From the NCBI RefSeq assembly GCF_019132845.1, contig NZ_JAHSPR010000002.1, forward strand, positions 1 to 64,000: a stretch of 64,000 nt of DNA, written 5' to 3'. The notes beneath the pieces were generated by a model. That model did not search any database and was not told where the DNA came from. It saw only the letters and a list, made by a program, of their open reading frames with translations. Below are positions 28,139 to 38,020 of the stretch, piece after piece. This DNA is from Advenella alkanexedens. GTDB lineage: Bacteria; Pseudomonadota; Gammaproteobacteria; Burkholderiales; Burkholderiaceae_B. Numbering within the stretch: position 1 is the stretch's first letter; the number at the start of each line of letters is the position of its first letter. Made by a program: the position numbers and the translations under genes.

Positions 28139-29842
28139 ATGTTTGAAGATAAATGGTTTCCTGTTGCCCGAGCCGATGAACTGGTCTTGCGTCATGTGTT
28201 TCAAGCCCAATTGCATGGTGTGGAACTGGCTTTATGGAGGACAGACAAGGGTGAGGTCAATGCCTGGGAAAACCGCTGCCCACATCGTGGCATGCGCTTG
28301 ACCCTGGGTATCAATACCGGCAAGAGTCTGAAGTGCCAGTACCATGGCTGGCAGTTCCACTCCGGTGACGGTCAGTGTTCAGTGGTTCCTGCCATCCCCG
28401 ATGGCAGTATGCCGCACTCGGCCTGTGCCAAAAGTTTTTCCGTGGTGGAAAAAAACGGTTTTGTCTGGGTCAATCTTACCCGTGATTATTTAAGTGAGCC
28501 CAGCACGCTGGTTCACCCCTTTGCCTTGCCATCCAGTGTCTTGCGCAGTATTACCGTCAATGCGCCATTGGCGTCTGTACGGACGCAGTTGCAGGGTTTC
28601 TGTCACTACGACCGGCATGTCGACAGGCAAACTTTTCAGGTGCAGGAAGATGGTTTAATGATGCATGTCTGTTGGCAGGAATACATGCTGCAAACTGTTG
28701 AAGTGCTGTTCATGTTGCAGCCGGCACATACTGAAAAAACCGTCATTCATGTGATGTGCAATCAAAGTGATGATGAATTGAAGTGGACACGTCGCATTAA
28801 TGAGGCCTTGACAAGCCTGAAGCTTGAACTGGAGGCCGACCGGGATATCACGGAACAAGAGCCACTTATTGCCCCCCAACCGGTGCAGGCTTTGCCGCGC
28901 TGGTTACCGGCGCGGGTTATCGAGCGCAAGGAAATTGCCGAACAGGTGGCTTCATTTCGGTTGCATTTGCCATCATTCAACCGTTTCAAGGGGATCGAGG
29001 CGGGCGCGCACATTGATGTCCGCACGCCGCGAGGCCTGGTGCGGCAGTTCTCCCTGGTGGAGTGGGATACGAAAGCGCAGGAACTGCTGATTGGGGTCAA
29101 GCTTGAGCCTGAATCCCGAGGAGGCTCGGCGTCTTTGTATAACGAAGTCAGGGAAGACAGCGTACTGGAAATCTCAGCACCCAAGAATCATTTTCGTCTG
29201 GTGCCGGGCAAAGGCGGTACGCTGATTGCCGGAGGAATTGGCGTGGCACCGATTGTTGCCATGGCAAATCAGCTGGAACATGAGAAATTGCCCTATCATG
29301 TGCATTATTTCGTACGTAATATCTATTCCCGCGCGTTTGTGGATCAGCTTAACAAACTGTCCAATGTTTCGTTTTATCAAGCCATGCAGCCAGATCAGGT
29401 GGCCGAGCAGCTTTTCAGTATTCTGTCCAAAGTTACTCCCGAGCAGCCTAATGTGTATATTTGCGGTCCCAAAGGCCTGCTTGATACAGCCCTGCGGGTC
29501 ATTCAGGAAAATGGCTGGGCGCATATTCAGGTCCGTCATGAGCTTTTTATCAACCGGGTCGATCACCAGGATGAGCACACCTTTCGGGTTACCCTGGCCC
29601 GGTCGGGCCAAAGTTATATCATTCCTTCCGGTGTCAGCATTACCGATGCCCTGAGGGAATATGGCGTGGATATTGAAACTTCATGTGAACAGGGGGTGTG
29701 CGGCACCTGTTATACCAAAGTTCTTTCGGGCAAGATTGAGCACAAGGACTTTTATTTAAGTGAAGAAGAAAAACAAAGCGGTCATTGCATGATGCCCTGT
29801 GTATCTCGCAGTGCAGGCGATGATCTGGTACTGGATATCTAG
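28139..29842 (+). CDS. Rieske domain fused to VanB-like flavin/[2Fe-2S] reductase
   Basis: 567 residues; the ATG at 28139 follows AAGAG (an in-frame TTG lies six bases earlier). Domains in order: Rieske [2Fe-2S] domain, about 5-110, with Cys47-x-His49 and Cys66-x2-His69 (NRCPHRG, KCQYHGW); a linker, about 115-250, that may be a vestigial oxygenase catalytic domain without iron ligands; FNR-like flavin domain with RQFSL, about 255-360; nucleotide domain with AGGIGVAPIVAMA and YICGPKGLLD; plant-type ferredoxin at the C-terminus with Cys516, Cys521, Cys524 and Cys554. This is a complete NAD(P)H to flavin to [2Fe-2S] to Rieske chain in one chain. It sits 35 bases after the Rieske-less oxygenase. 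Confidence 0.85.
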   Translation: MFEDKWFPVARADELVLRHVFQAQLHGVELALWRTDKGEVNAWENRCPHRGMRLTLGINTGKSLKCQYHGWQFHSGDGQCSVVPAIPDGSMPHSACAKSFSVVEKNGFVWVNLTRDYLSEPSTLVHPFALPSSVLRSITVNAPLASVRTQLQGFCHYDRHVDRQTFQVQEDGLMMHVCWQEYMLQTVEVLFMLQPAHTEKTVIHVMCNQSDDELKWTRRINEALTSLKLELEADRDITEQEPLIAPQPVQALPRWLPARVIERKEIAEQVASFRLHLPSFNRFKGIEAGAHIDVRTPRGLVRQFSLVEWDTKAQELLIGVKLEPESRGGSASLYNEVREDSVLEISAPKNHFRLVPGKGGTLIAGGIGVAPIVAMANQLEHEKLPYHVHYFVRNIYSRAFVDQLNKLSNVSFYQAMQPDQVAEQLFSILSKVTPEQPNVYICGPKGLLDTALRVIQENGWAHIQVRHELFINRVDHQDEHTFRVTLARSGQSYIIPSGVSITDALREYGVDIETSCEQGVCGTCYTKVLSGKIEHKDFYLSEEEKQSGHCMMPCVSRSAGDDLVLDI

Positions 29843-29850
29843 GAGCGGGC

Positions 29851-30489
29851 ATGTTGAATTTGTACGATTGCGAATTGTCGGAAAATTGTTATAAGGTTCG
29901 CCTGTTCCTGAGTATTCTGGGGCAGGAACACCAGCTTATCCCGGTTGAGCTTTTTCCCGGGCAGGAGCATCAACAGGCCCGTTTTCGTGCCATCAATCCT
30001 TTGGCCAAAGTGCCGGTACTGGACGATAACGGGTTTATCGTGCGTGATTCACAGGCCATTCTGGTTTATCTTGCCTGTAAATATGCCCCTAAGGGGAAAT
30101 GGTATCCACTTGAGGATGCATCCCGGATTGCCAGTGTCCAGATATGGCTGTCATTTGCCAATGACCTGAATGAAACGGTTTCGGCCGCACGCTGGGTACA
30201 AGTGTTTGGAAAGGGTGGAAATATGGCGCCGCAGTGCCGGAAAGCCCGGCAATTGCTGACGGTTATCGACGAACATCTGTGGTTTGCCGAAAAAAACGGT
30301 CATGCGTGGCTGTGCCCCGGTGAACATCCCACCATTGCCGATCTGGCCTGCTTTCCCCATATTATGCTCTCTGATGAGGCCGGTATCTCTTTGCTGGATT
30401 ACCCGGCTTTGCGTCGCTGGACAGATCGGGTCAAGGGGATCAATGGCTTTACGGCCATGCCAGGCATTTTTAGTGTGGAAAACAATTAA
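29851..30489 (+). CDS. Glutathione S-transferase family protein
   Basis: 212 residues. N-terminal thioredoxin fold with the active-site region LYDCELSENCYKVRLFLSILG, the cis-proline motif NPLAKVPVLDD and the glutathione gamma-glutamyl contact DSQAILVYLA; C-terminal helical domain with the structural motif HPTIADLACFP. It starts eight bases after the reductase stop (AGGAGCGGGC as Shine-Dalgarno), so it is co-transcribed with the split oxygenase. GSTs in oxygenase operons often process reactive epoxides or cleave ethers; that role is inferred here. Confidence 0.88.
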   Translation: MLNLYDCELSENCYKVRLFLSILGQEHQLIPVELFPGQEHQQARFRAINPLAKVPVLDDNGFIVRDSQAILVYLACKYAPKGKWYPLEDASRIASVQIWLSFANDLNETVSAARWVQVFGKGGNMAPQCRKARQLLTVIDEHLWFAEKNGHAWLCPGEHPTIADLACFPHIMLSDEAGISLLDYPALRRWTDRVKGINGFTAMPGIFSVENN

Positions 30490-30518
30490 GGCGCTTTATG
30501 CGGTATGGCTTGCCTGTT

Positions 30519-32429
30519 TCAATTCAACACTTTATCCAAGGTCCCTGAGAATTTTTCGGCATTCTGAAAGCCCACAACGCGGATCCTTTCCAGTTCCCGG
30601 CCTTGCTGATTGAAAAAGATAATACCCGGTGGGCCAAACAGTTTGAAGCGTTTTAACAGTGCGCGATCGGCTTCGTTGTTCTTGGTGACATCCACCTGCA
30701 GAAGCAGCATCTGGTCCAGTTTGCGCTTCACGGAGGGGTCGGAAAAGGTGAATAGCTCCATTTCCTTGCAGGAGATGCACCAGTCGGCATAAAAATCCAG
30801 CATGACGGGTTTGCCGGCATTGGCCACTGTGTTTTCAAGCTCGGCCAGTGTTTTAATCCGGACAAACGGGGTTTCTTCCACGACTGCGATGCTGCCACGT
30901 ACGGCAGATGTCTGGCTGTTGGCAGCGCCAGCGCCTAAGCCCTTGAGCGGGCTGAGCACGCTTTGCCCTCCGGTAGCCAACCCCAGCATGAGCAGAACGG
31001 CCCATAAGGCAAACAGCAGGCCGGTTGCCTTGAACAGCAGTTTAAGAATGCTGTTATGGTTGGGTAAGGGACTGAAGGCACCCAGTAACAGGGCCAGACA
31101 CATCGACAGGAAAGCCCAGGCCAGCATGTCGAACCAGCCTGGGGTGATGGGCATGATCATCCAGACAGCGGTGGCCAGCAACAGCAGGCCGCAGAAGTTC
31201 TTGATACTGTCCATCCAGGGCCCGGCCTTGGGTAACAAGGCGCCTGAAGAGGTGCCCAGGATTAACAGGGACGTGCCCTGGCCCCAGGCCAGTACGAACA
31301 GGGCCAGGCCACCGGTGCTCAAGTCTCCGGTTTGTGAAATGAACAGCAGCACGCCTGCCAGGGGGGCCGCCACACAAGGACCACAGATCAGGGCGGAAAT
31401 TATGCCCATGAAAAAGGCATTGCCCATGCGGCCACCCGGCATGCGGGAAACTTTTTCGTTAAGGGAAGACTGCAGACTGGCGGGCATTTGAATGGTAAAG
31501 GCACCAAACATGCCAATGGCCAGAATCACCAGGGCAATGGCAAACAGGCCCAGTACCCACGGGTTCTGGATCCAGGCGGCCAGCACGGCACCAATAGAGG
31601 CGGCCAGAATGCCCAGGATGGTATAAACAACCGATGTGCCCAGTACGTACATCAGGGTCAGGTTCAGACCCCTGAAACGTGAGACGGCGGCATTGCCGAT
31701 GGACTTGCGATCACCCACCACAATAGACAGAAGGATGGGCAGCATGGGCAGTACGCAGGGCGTAAAGGATAGCAGAACCCCCAGTGCAAAGCTGAGCAGG
31801 ATGATTTTCAGCAGGCTGGCATCGTTCAGCCAGGCGGCAATATCGGTATCGCCGGCATCAAACAGGGAAATATTGTTGTCGGCCGTGTTGGTGCTGGTGG
31901 ATACCAGGGGCGGGCCGCCCAGTATGGCACCTTTGCCGGCGGTAATCTCATAGCCGGTTGCGGTGAGGCTTAAGCCAACTTCATAGCTCATGGGCGGATA
32001 GCACAGGCCGGCATCGGCACAACCCTGGCCAATCAGTTCAAGGGTGAAAGGGTGGTCACTTTTGTTCAGGGGTAGCAGGATTTCAACATGGTTGTAATAG
32101 ACCTCCATTTCCTTGTCGAAAGTGGGGTCGTATTTGACCTGTCCGGAAGACGGGTAAACGGGGGTGCCCAATAGCTGGCCCGTCTGTGTGGCGCTGTCAT
32201 CATCATCTTGAACATGATATTCAAAGCGCTCGCGATACATATAGTATTTGGGCGCAATGTCAAAACGGATTTTCAGCTGGTTGTCGGTTTGCATTTGTGC
32301 TGAAAACACAAATGCCTTTTCGGGATCAAGAAAGTCTTCTTCCGCCTGCAGAGGAGACAGGGCAGTGAAAAAAAACAGGGTGAAAACAGAAAATAACCAG
32401 AGAAATTTTTTATACAGCGGAACAATCAT
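30519..32429 (-). CDS. dsbD: Thiol:disulfide interchange protein DsbD
   Basis: 636 residues from the ATG at 32429 (MIVPLYKKFLWLF signal peptide); a TTG at 32444 overlapping the cutA stop would add five residues. N-terminal periplasmic domain with the cysteine pair region GQGCADAGLCYPP, then an eight-helix membrane domain with cysteines in FTPCVLPMLPI and ICGPCVAAPLAG, and a C-terminal thioredoxin domain with DFYADWCISCKEME. It passes electrons from cytoplasmic thioredoxin to periplasmic DsbC and cytochrome c maturation proteins, fitting the cytochrome genes at 35106-39373. It converges on the GST gene with a 29-bp gap. Confidence 0.95.
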   Translation of the reverse strand: MIVPLYKKFLWLFSVFTLFFFTALSPLQAEEDFLDPEKAFVFSAQMQTDNQLKIRFDIAPKYYMYRERFEYHVQDDDDSATQTGQLLGTPVYPSSGQVKYDPTFDKEMEVYYNHVEILLPLNKSDHPFTLELIGQGCADAGLCYPPMSYEVGLSLTATGYEITAGKGAILGGPPLVSTSTNTADNNISLFDAGDTDIAAWLNDASLLKIILLSFALGVLLSFTPCVLPMLPILLSIVVGDRKSIGNAAVSRFRGLNLTLMYVLGTSVVYTILGILAASIGAVLAAWIQNPWVLGLFAIALVILAIGMFGAFTIQMPASLQSSLNEKVSRMPGGRMGNAFFMGIISALICGPCVAAPLAGVLLFISQTGDLSTGGLALFVLAWGQGTSLLILGTSSGALLPKAGPWMDSIKNFCGLLLLATAVWMIMPITPGWFDMLAWAFLSMCLALLLGAFSPLPNHNSILKLLFKATGLLFALWAVLLMLGLATGGQSVLSPLKGLGAGAANSQTSAVRGSIAVVEETPFVRIKTLAELENTVANAGKPVMLDFYADWCISCKEMELFTFSDPSVKRKLDQMLLLQVDVTKNNEADRALLKRFKLFGPPGIIFFNQQGRELERIRVVGFQNAEKFSGTLDKVLN

Positions 32430-32440
32430 GGGGGCTTGAC

Positions 32441-32773
32441 TCAAATTTTTGTTTGTTGCTGGACCCAGTATAAGTAGGGGGTGTGTCCATCCAAAATGGG
32501 CACCACAATGATTTCGGGGACTTCATAGGGATGCAGTTCGGCAATTTTCTGAATGCATGCTTGCTGGCGTTCCCGGGTGGTTTTTATGGTCAAGGTGATT
32601 TCTTCGGTGCCTTCGACCACATTTTCCCACAAGTAGATGGACAGGCCTGGAGCACTTAGGTTCACACAGGCAGCCAGTTTCTCTTCAACCAGGATATGGG
32701 CAATGCGTTTGCCCAAAAGCGGGTCGGGAACCGTGGTGTAAATAACAATGCAGTTGCCGGTATCTGTTTTCAT
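32441..32773 (-). CDS. cutA: Divalent cation tolerance protein CutA
   Basis: 110 residues from the ATG at 32773, which has AAAGG upstream; the frame extends 11 codons further but through a hairpin and without a site. CutA1 motifs: VYTTVPDPLLGKRIAHILVEEKLAACVNL, IYLWENVVEGTEEITLTIKT and HPYEVPEIIVVPI. A trimeric ferredoxin-like fold protein linked to copper tolerance in E. coli; its exact role is unresolved. It overlaps the upstream limit of dsbD, and the cutA-dsbD pairing is common in proteobacteria. Its Shine-Dalgarno lies in the 3' arm of the hairpin at 32775-32809. Confidence 0.93.
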   Translation of the reverse strand: MKTDTGNCIVIYTTVPDPLLGKRIAHILVEEKLAACVNLSAPGLSIYLWENVVEGTEEITLTIKTTRERQQACIQKIAELHPYEVPEIIVVPILDGHTPYLYWVQQQTKI

Positions 32774-32774
32774 G

Positions 32775-32809
32775 AAAATGGCCTTTGAGATAAACACAAA
32801 GGCCATTTT
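32775..32809 (-). terminator. Perfect hairpin before cutA: terminator and/or RBS-sequestering stem
   Basis: AAAATGGCCTTTG and CAAAGGCCATTTT (minus-strand order) pair over 13 positions around a nine-base loop and end in TTTT one base before the cutA ATG. It could terminate the upstream small gene; its second arm also contains the AAAGG of cutA, so the stem would hide that ribosome site in readthrough RNA. Confidence 0.75.
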
Positions 32810-32868
32810 AACGTATGAATGCGATAACTTGCCTGACCCGGATTAAGGAAACAGGCATTGGCACGGCA

Positions 32869-33132
32869 TTACTGCTCAAGCAGGAGGCGGTTTTTTTCAG
32901 AAATGCCGATACCGGCCCAGTTATTGCCCAGCTCACTGACCAGCAGGCAGTCGTTAACGCTAAGCGCAGGCAAGAGCAGGTCGCGCACCTGGTTGACATC
33001 CAGATCGGTGGAGACAATATAACTGCTGTCAAAACAATGCCAGCGGTTGGGGAAGTGTTCGTCAATAATTTCCTTGAGGCGTGTAAAGCGCGAACCCAGC
33101 AGGCGCAGGTCGCAAGCGATGAGGATTTTCAT
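32869..33132 (-). CDS. Small Cas2-fold protein (SinR-like family)
   Basis: 87 residues: MKILIACDLRLLGSRFTRLKEIIDE, then HFPNRWHCFDSSYIVSTDLDVNQVRDLLLPALSVNDCLLVSEL. The order strand, helix, WWHxxDSxWxV-like strand, VRDxLxP helix, DxLLV strand matches small stand-alone proteins of the SinR/Cas2-like ferredoxin superfamily. No CRISPR array or cas gene is near, so a CRISPR role is unlikely. Function unknown; nuclease activity is not established for this group. It lies between hemB and cutA in the same direction. Confidence 0.6.
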   Translation of the reverse strand: MKILIACDLRLLGSRFTRLKEIIDEHFPNRWHCFDSSYIVSTDLDVNQVRDLLLPALSVNDCLLVSELGNNWAGIGISEKNRLLLEQ

Positions 33133-33224
33133 GGTATTGCCTTTTGCTGATGGTTGATGTGTTTGCTTATCTTAATGACAATTGGCAAGAATAGCCATGG
33201 GTAAGGCAAGATATCTTGATATTT

Positions 33225-33251
33225 GTCTGGCCGATCATGGAGCGGCCAGAC
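33225..33251 (-). terminator. Possible terminator after hemB
   Basis: GTCTGGCC and GGCCAGAC form a perfect 8-bp stem with an 11-base loop downstream of the hemB stop. There is no U-tract, so it may be a Rho-dependent or processing signal. The remaining 33133-33224 holds only a palindrome AAGATATCTT. Confidence 0.4.
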
Positions 33252-33298
33252 GGTCTGGATAACTTATTTGAAGCGGTGGCGGGATAAGCGCCCGGTGC

Positions 33299-34932
<1,634 letters not shown>

Positions 34933-35007
34933 AAGTTCACTCGAATAAATAAAAAATAAGTCTCTATTGTATAATCCTTATCCATAAAAATCGCCTAAAT
35001 TTAGTGA

Positions 35008-35035
35008 TTGAGGTTTATACTCCTACGTTTATAAG
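35008..35035 (+). promoter_or_regulatory. Candidate promoter for cytochrome c4
   Basis: TTGAGG at 35008-35013 and TATAAG at 35030-35035, 16-base spacer, about 70 bases before the cytochrome c4 ATG in the engB divergent gap. Confidence 0.4.
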
Positions 35036-35105
35036 CATTATCTTTTACAATAGACGCTAATTTAGACCAATGCGTACTGATCCGCTGTGATCATAGAGGG
35101 TATTC

Positions 35106-35804
35106 ATGAAGCAAGTTTTATCAAAAATTTTAGTGACAAGTGGCGTTGCCATGGGACTGGCCATGAGCGCTTCCAGCTTTGCCGCCAAGCCTGATGCCAA
35201 GGCCGGTGAGGAACTGTATGCCAATGGCGACATGTCACGTGGTATTCTGGCCTGTGTGGCCTGCCATGGCGTTGCTGCCAACAGCATGGTTCCCATGTAT
35301 CCAAGTCTGGCCGGAATGCCCTATGAGTACATCATCAACCAGCTCAAGAATTTCCAGACCCCCGAAGGTGCCAAAACCAGTAATCGGGTTGATGCACAGG
35401 GTAACCCCACCATGATGGCACCTATTGTTGCCCAAATGACGCCCCAAGACATGCAGAACCTGGCTATGTACATTAGCAAGCAAACACTTGCCCAGCCAGC
35501 AACCGCCAAACTGGGTGCCGATCATGAAGTGGTGCAGCGTGGTCGGGAAATCTGGCGTGCCGGTATCCCCGAGCGTAATGTTCCTGCCTGTGCTTCCTGT
35601 CATGGCGCAACCGGCAAGGGTATGCCTTCCGCGTTCCCCGCTTTGTCCGGTCAGCACCCCGAGTACCTCGAGGCCCAGCTGCTTGCCTTTGCAGACGGTT
35701 ATCGTAAAAATGGTGGCACTGAAAACATGATGGGCGTGATTGCCAACCGCATGAACCGTGCAGACATGAAAGCGGTTGCCGATTACGCAGCCGGTATCCG
35801 CTAA
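35106..35804 (+). CDS. Cytochrome c4 (dihaem c-type cytochrome)
   Basis: 232 residues with a signal peptide cleaved near SSFAAKPDAKAGEE. Two haem-binding motifs: CVACH at residues 50-54 and CASCH at 162-166, one per homologous half, with axial methionines likely in the NPTMMAPIV and NMMGVIANRM regions. A periplasmic electron carrier to terminal oxidases. GAGGG precedes the ATG. It is followed by the cytochrome maturation genes resB and ccsA. Confidence 0.94.
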   Translation: MKQVLSKILVTSGVAMGLAMSASSFAAKPDAKAGEELYANGDMSRGILACVACHGVAANSMVPMYPSLAGMPYEYIINQLKNFQTPEGAKTSNRVDAQGNPTMMAPIVAQMTPQDMQNLAMYISKQTLAQPATAKLGADHEVVQRGREIWRAGIPERNVPACASCHGATGKGMPSAFPALSGQHPEYLEAQLLAFADGYRKNGGTENMMGVIANRMNRADMKAVADYAAGIR

Positions 35805-35863
35805 TTTTGTTCAAGTGTTTACTCCCGACACATACGGGGGAACTTTTACAGATAGTGTTATCT

Positions 35864-35899
35864 AAGATAGGGAGTCCATACGTTGGCACTCCCTATTTT
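35864..35899 (+). terminator. Terminator between cytochrome c4 and resB
   Basis: ATAGGGAGT and ACTCCCTAT pair perfectly with extra A-T pairs outside, then TTTTCTT. It lies 60 bases after the cytochrome stop and only about 20 bases before resB, so resB expression needs readthrough or a promoter within this gap. Confidence 0.75.
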
Positions 35900-35920
35900 C
35901 TTATGAATTAATAATTGACG

Positions 35921-38011
35921 ATGGCAAAAAATACCACCCGCAGAAGATGGACTGCTGATTTTTTTGAACTGATGGGCTCCATGCGCTTTGCGGTGAGCCT
36001 GCTCTCATTTATCTGTGTCGCCAGTATTATCGGTACGGTGTTGCCACAAAACCAGACCGAGCTTCAATATACTGATCAATTCGGTACTTTCTGGTACACT
36101 GTTTTCAGTAAATTTGGGGTGTCGCAAATCTATAATACCTGGTGGTTCCTGGTCATTATGGGTTTTCTGGTGATATCCACCACGGTTTGCCTGCTTCGCA
36201 ATACGCCTAAAATGATCAAGGACATACGCTCCTTTCGTGAGTATATCCGTGAGGGCAGTTTGCGGGCGTTTCCCCATAAATTGAATGTGGAAGTCGGTTT
36301 CGATCAGGAAACCACTGTACGCATGTCCAAGTCGTGGTTGAAAAAAGAAGGTTACCGCTTCCGTGAAAAAGTGTCTGAAAATGGTGTGTTGCTGGCTGCC
36401 AAAAAGGGTAGTGCCAACCGTCTGGGATATGTTTTTGCTCACGTTGCCATTGTCGTGATCTGTATTGGTGGTTTGCTTGATAGTGAGCTGCCCAATCGCC
36501 TGCAAATCTGGTTTGGCAGCAAAGCACCTATTCCCGCTACCGCGAAGTATATTTCCGATGTCGCGGAGGAAACCCGTTTTTCTTCCTCCAACCCCAGTTT
36601 CCGTGGCAATGTCTCCATTTCAGAGGGTGGCAATTCCAGCTACGCCTTGCTGGGACTGGGCGGTGAGCAATTCCTGCAGGTGTTGCCGTTCGATATCAAG
36701 CTGAACAAGTTCATTATCGAGTATTACGAAACCAATGGGATGCCCAAGCGCTTTGCCAGTGACGTGACCATTACCGATCTGGCAAGCAAGGAAGTTGAAA
36801 ACCGTATTATCGAGGTGAACCATCCTTTTTCCAAGGACGGTATTACCCTTTATCAGTCCAGTTTCCATGACGGTGGTTCCAAGTTGCTGCTAACAGGCTA
36901 CCCACTGGACGGGCAGACAACTGAAACCTTTGAGTTGAATATGGAGGTGGCCGGCACCTCTAAACTGACCACCACGATTAATGGGGAAAACAAAGAGTAT
37001 CGGGTTACGATTGATGATTTCAAACCTATCAACGTTGAAAACCTGAATGCCGGCAATCCGCAGCCGAAAAGTTTTGAAGAGCAGATTCTGGCGGTGACCG
37101 GTAGTGCGGCGGGTAAAGAGCGTGAGGTGCAAAATGTGGGTCCCAGCGTTGCTTATACGCTGAGTGATGATAAGAACCAGTCGGTCAAATATAATAATTA
37201 CATGTTGCCCATGCTGCTTGATGATTCGCTGGTTTTCCTGGCGGGAATTCAGTTGCCGGGCGAGGGCATGTTCCGTTATGTGCGCATGCCTGCCGATGAC
37301 AATGGTACGCTCGATGAATTCATGGCCATGCGCGCCGCATTTGAAAATCCTGAAATGAGGCGCAAGGCCGCTCGTGCTTTTGCTGAAAAATCCCGAGATG
37401 AGCGCTTTAATGCCGACATGATTACCCCCTTGGCTGAACAGGCCCTTGAGATATTTGCCAAAGGCGGTTTCATGGGGATTGACCAATACGTGGATGGGAC
37501 CGATGTTCCCGAAGCGGAACGGGTTCCCGAAAATTTGCGGGAACCCATGAAAAAGATCCTGCGCGATTATCTGTTGTTCAGTGCGGTTGAGTTGCGCAAT
37601 CTGGTACGCATTGAGGCGGGCCTGGCGCCTGTCTCTTTAAACAGTCGTGAAGAGGCGGAAAAACAGGCACGCTGGTTTGATGTATCCCTGCGCGCCTTGT
37701 CCGATTTAAGTGCCTATCCGGCGCCGGTCATGCTGCAGCTCAAAACTTTCGAGCATATTCAGGCCAGTGTCCTGCAGGCTACCCGTTCTCCGGGAAAAAG
37801 CTCTGTTTACCTGGGTTCATTGTTCCTTATTATCGGTGTTTTTGCCATGTTTTATATCCGTGACCGCCGGATCTGGATGTGGATTAAACCGGGTGACACG
37901 GCAAATAGCAGTAAAATCATGTCAGCAATGACTTCACAGAAAAGAACGCTGGACTTCAATCGTGAGTTCGAGCGTTTCAGGCAAGACTTTTCAGATTTGG
38001 CTAAAAAGTAG
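35921..38011 (+). CDS. resB: Cytochrome c biogenesis protein ResB (System II)
   Basis: 696 residues from the ATG at 35921 (an in-frame TTG lies six bases earlier; no clear Shine-Dalgarno for either). Three N-terminal membrane segments (MRFAVSLLSFICVASIIGTVLPQNQ, WWFLVIMGFLVISTTVCLLRNTP, GYVFAHVAIVVICIGGLL), a large periplasmic domain, and a last helix near 635-655 (VYLGSLFLIIGVFAMFYI). ResB/CcsB and CcsA form the haem export and ligation complex that attaches haem to CxxCH apocytochromes outside the inner membrane. Paired with ccsA 9 bases downstream. Confidence 0.94.
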   Translation: MAKNTTRRRWTADFFELMGSMRFAVSLLSFICVASIIGTVLPQNQTELQYTDQFGTFWYTVFSKFGVSQIYNTWWFLVIMGFLVISTTVCLLRNTPKMIKDIRSFREYIREGSLRAFPHKLNVEVGFDQETTVRMSKSWLKKEGYRFREKVSENGVLLAAKKGSANRLGYVFAHVAIVVICIGGLLDSELPNRLQIWFGSKAPIPATAKYISDVAEETRFSSSNPSFRGNVSISEGGNSSYALLGLGGEQFLQVLPFDIKLNKFIIEYYETNGMPKRFASDVTITDLASKEVENRIIEVNHPFSKDGITLYQSSFHDGGSKLLLTGYPLDGQTTETFELNMEVAGTSKLTTTINGENKEYRVTIDDFKPINVENLNAGNPQPKSFEEQILAVTGSAAGKEREVQNVGPSVAYTLSDDKNQSVKYNNYMLPMLLDDSLVFLAGIQLPGEGMFRYVRMPADDNGTLDEFMAMRAAFENPEMRRKAARAFAEKSRDERFNADMITPLAEQALEIFAKGGFMGIDQYVDGTDVPEAERVPENLREPMKKILRDYLLFSAVELRNLVRIEAGLAPVSLNSREEAEKQARWFDVSLRALSDLSAYPAPVMLQLKTFEHIQASVLQATRSPGKSSVYLGSLFLIIGVFAMFYIRDRRIWMWIKPGDTANSSKIMSAMTSQKRTLDFNREFERFRQDFSDLAKK

Positions 38012-38020
38012 GAATTGAAT

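Noticed and set aside
32869-33132. CRISPR Cas2
   Set aside because: The fold is Cas2-like, but there is no cas1, array or other cas gene anywhere in the window.
35915-35920. TTG start codons six bases before resB, and similarly before ccsA, the Rieske fusion and dsbD
   Set aside because: In each case an ATG follows two to five codons later. For ccsA and the Rieske fusion its Shine-Dalgarno spacing is better; for resB and dsbD no clear site distinguishes the two, and ATG was preferred as the commoner start.
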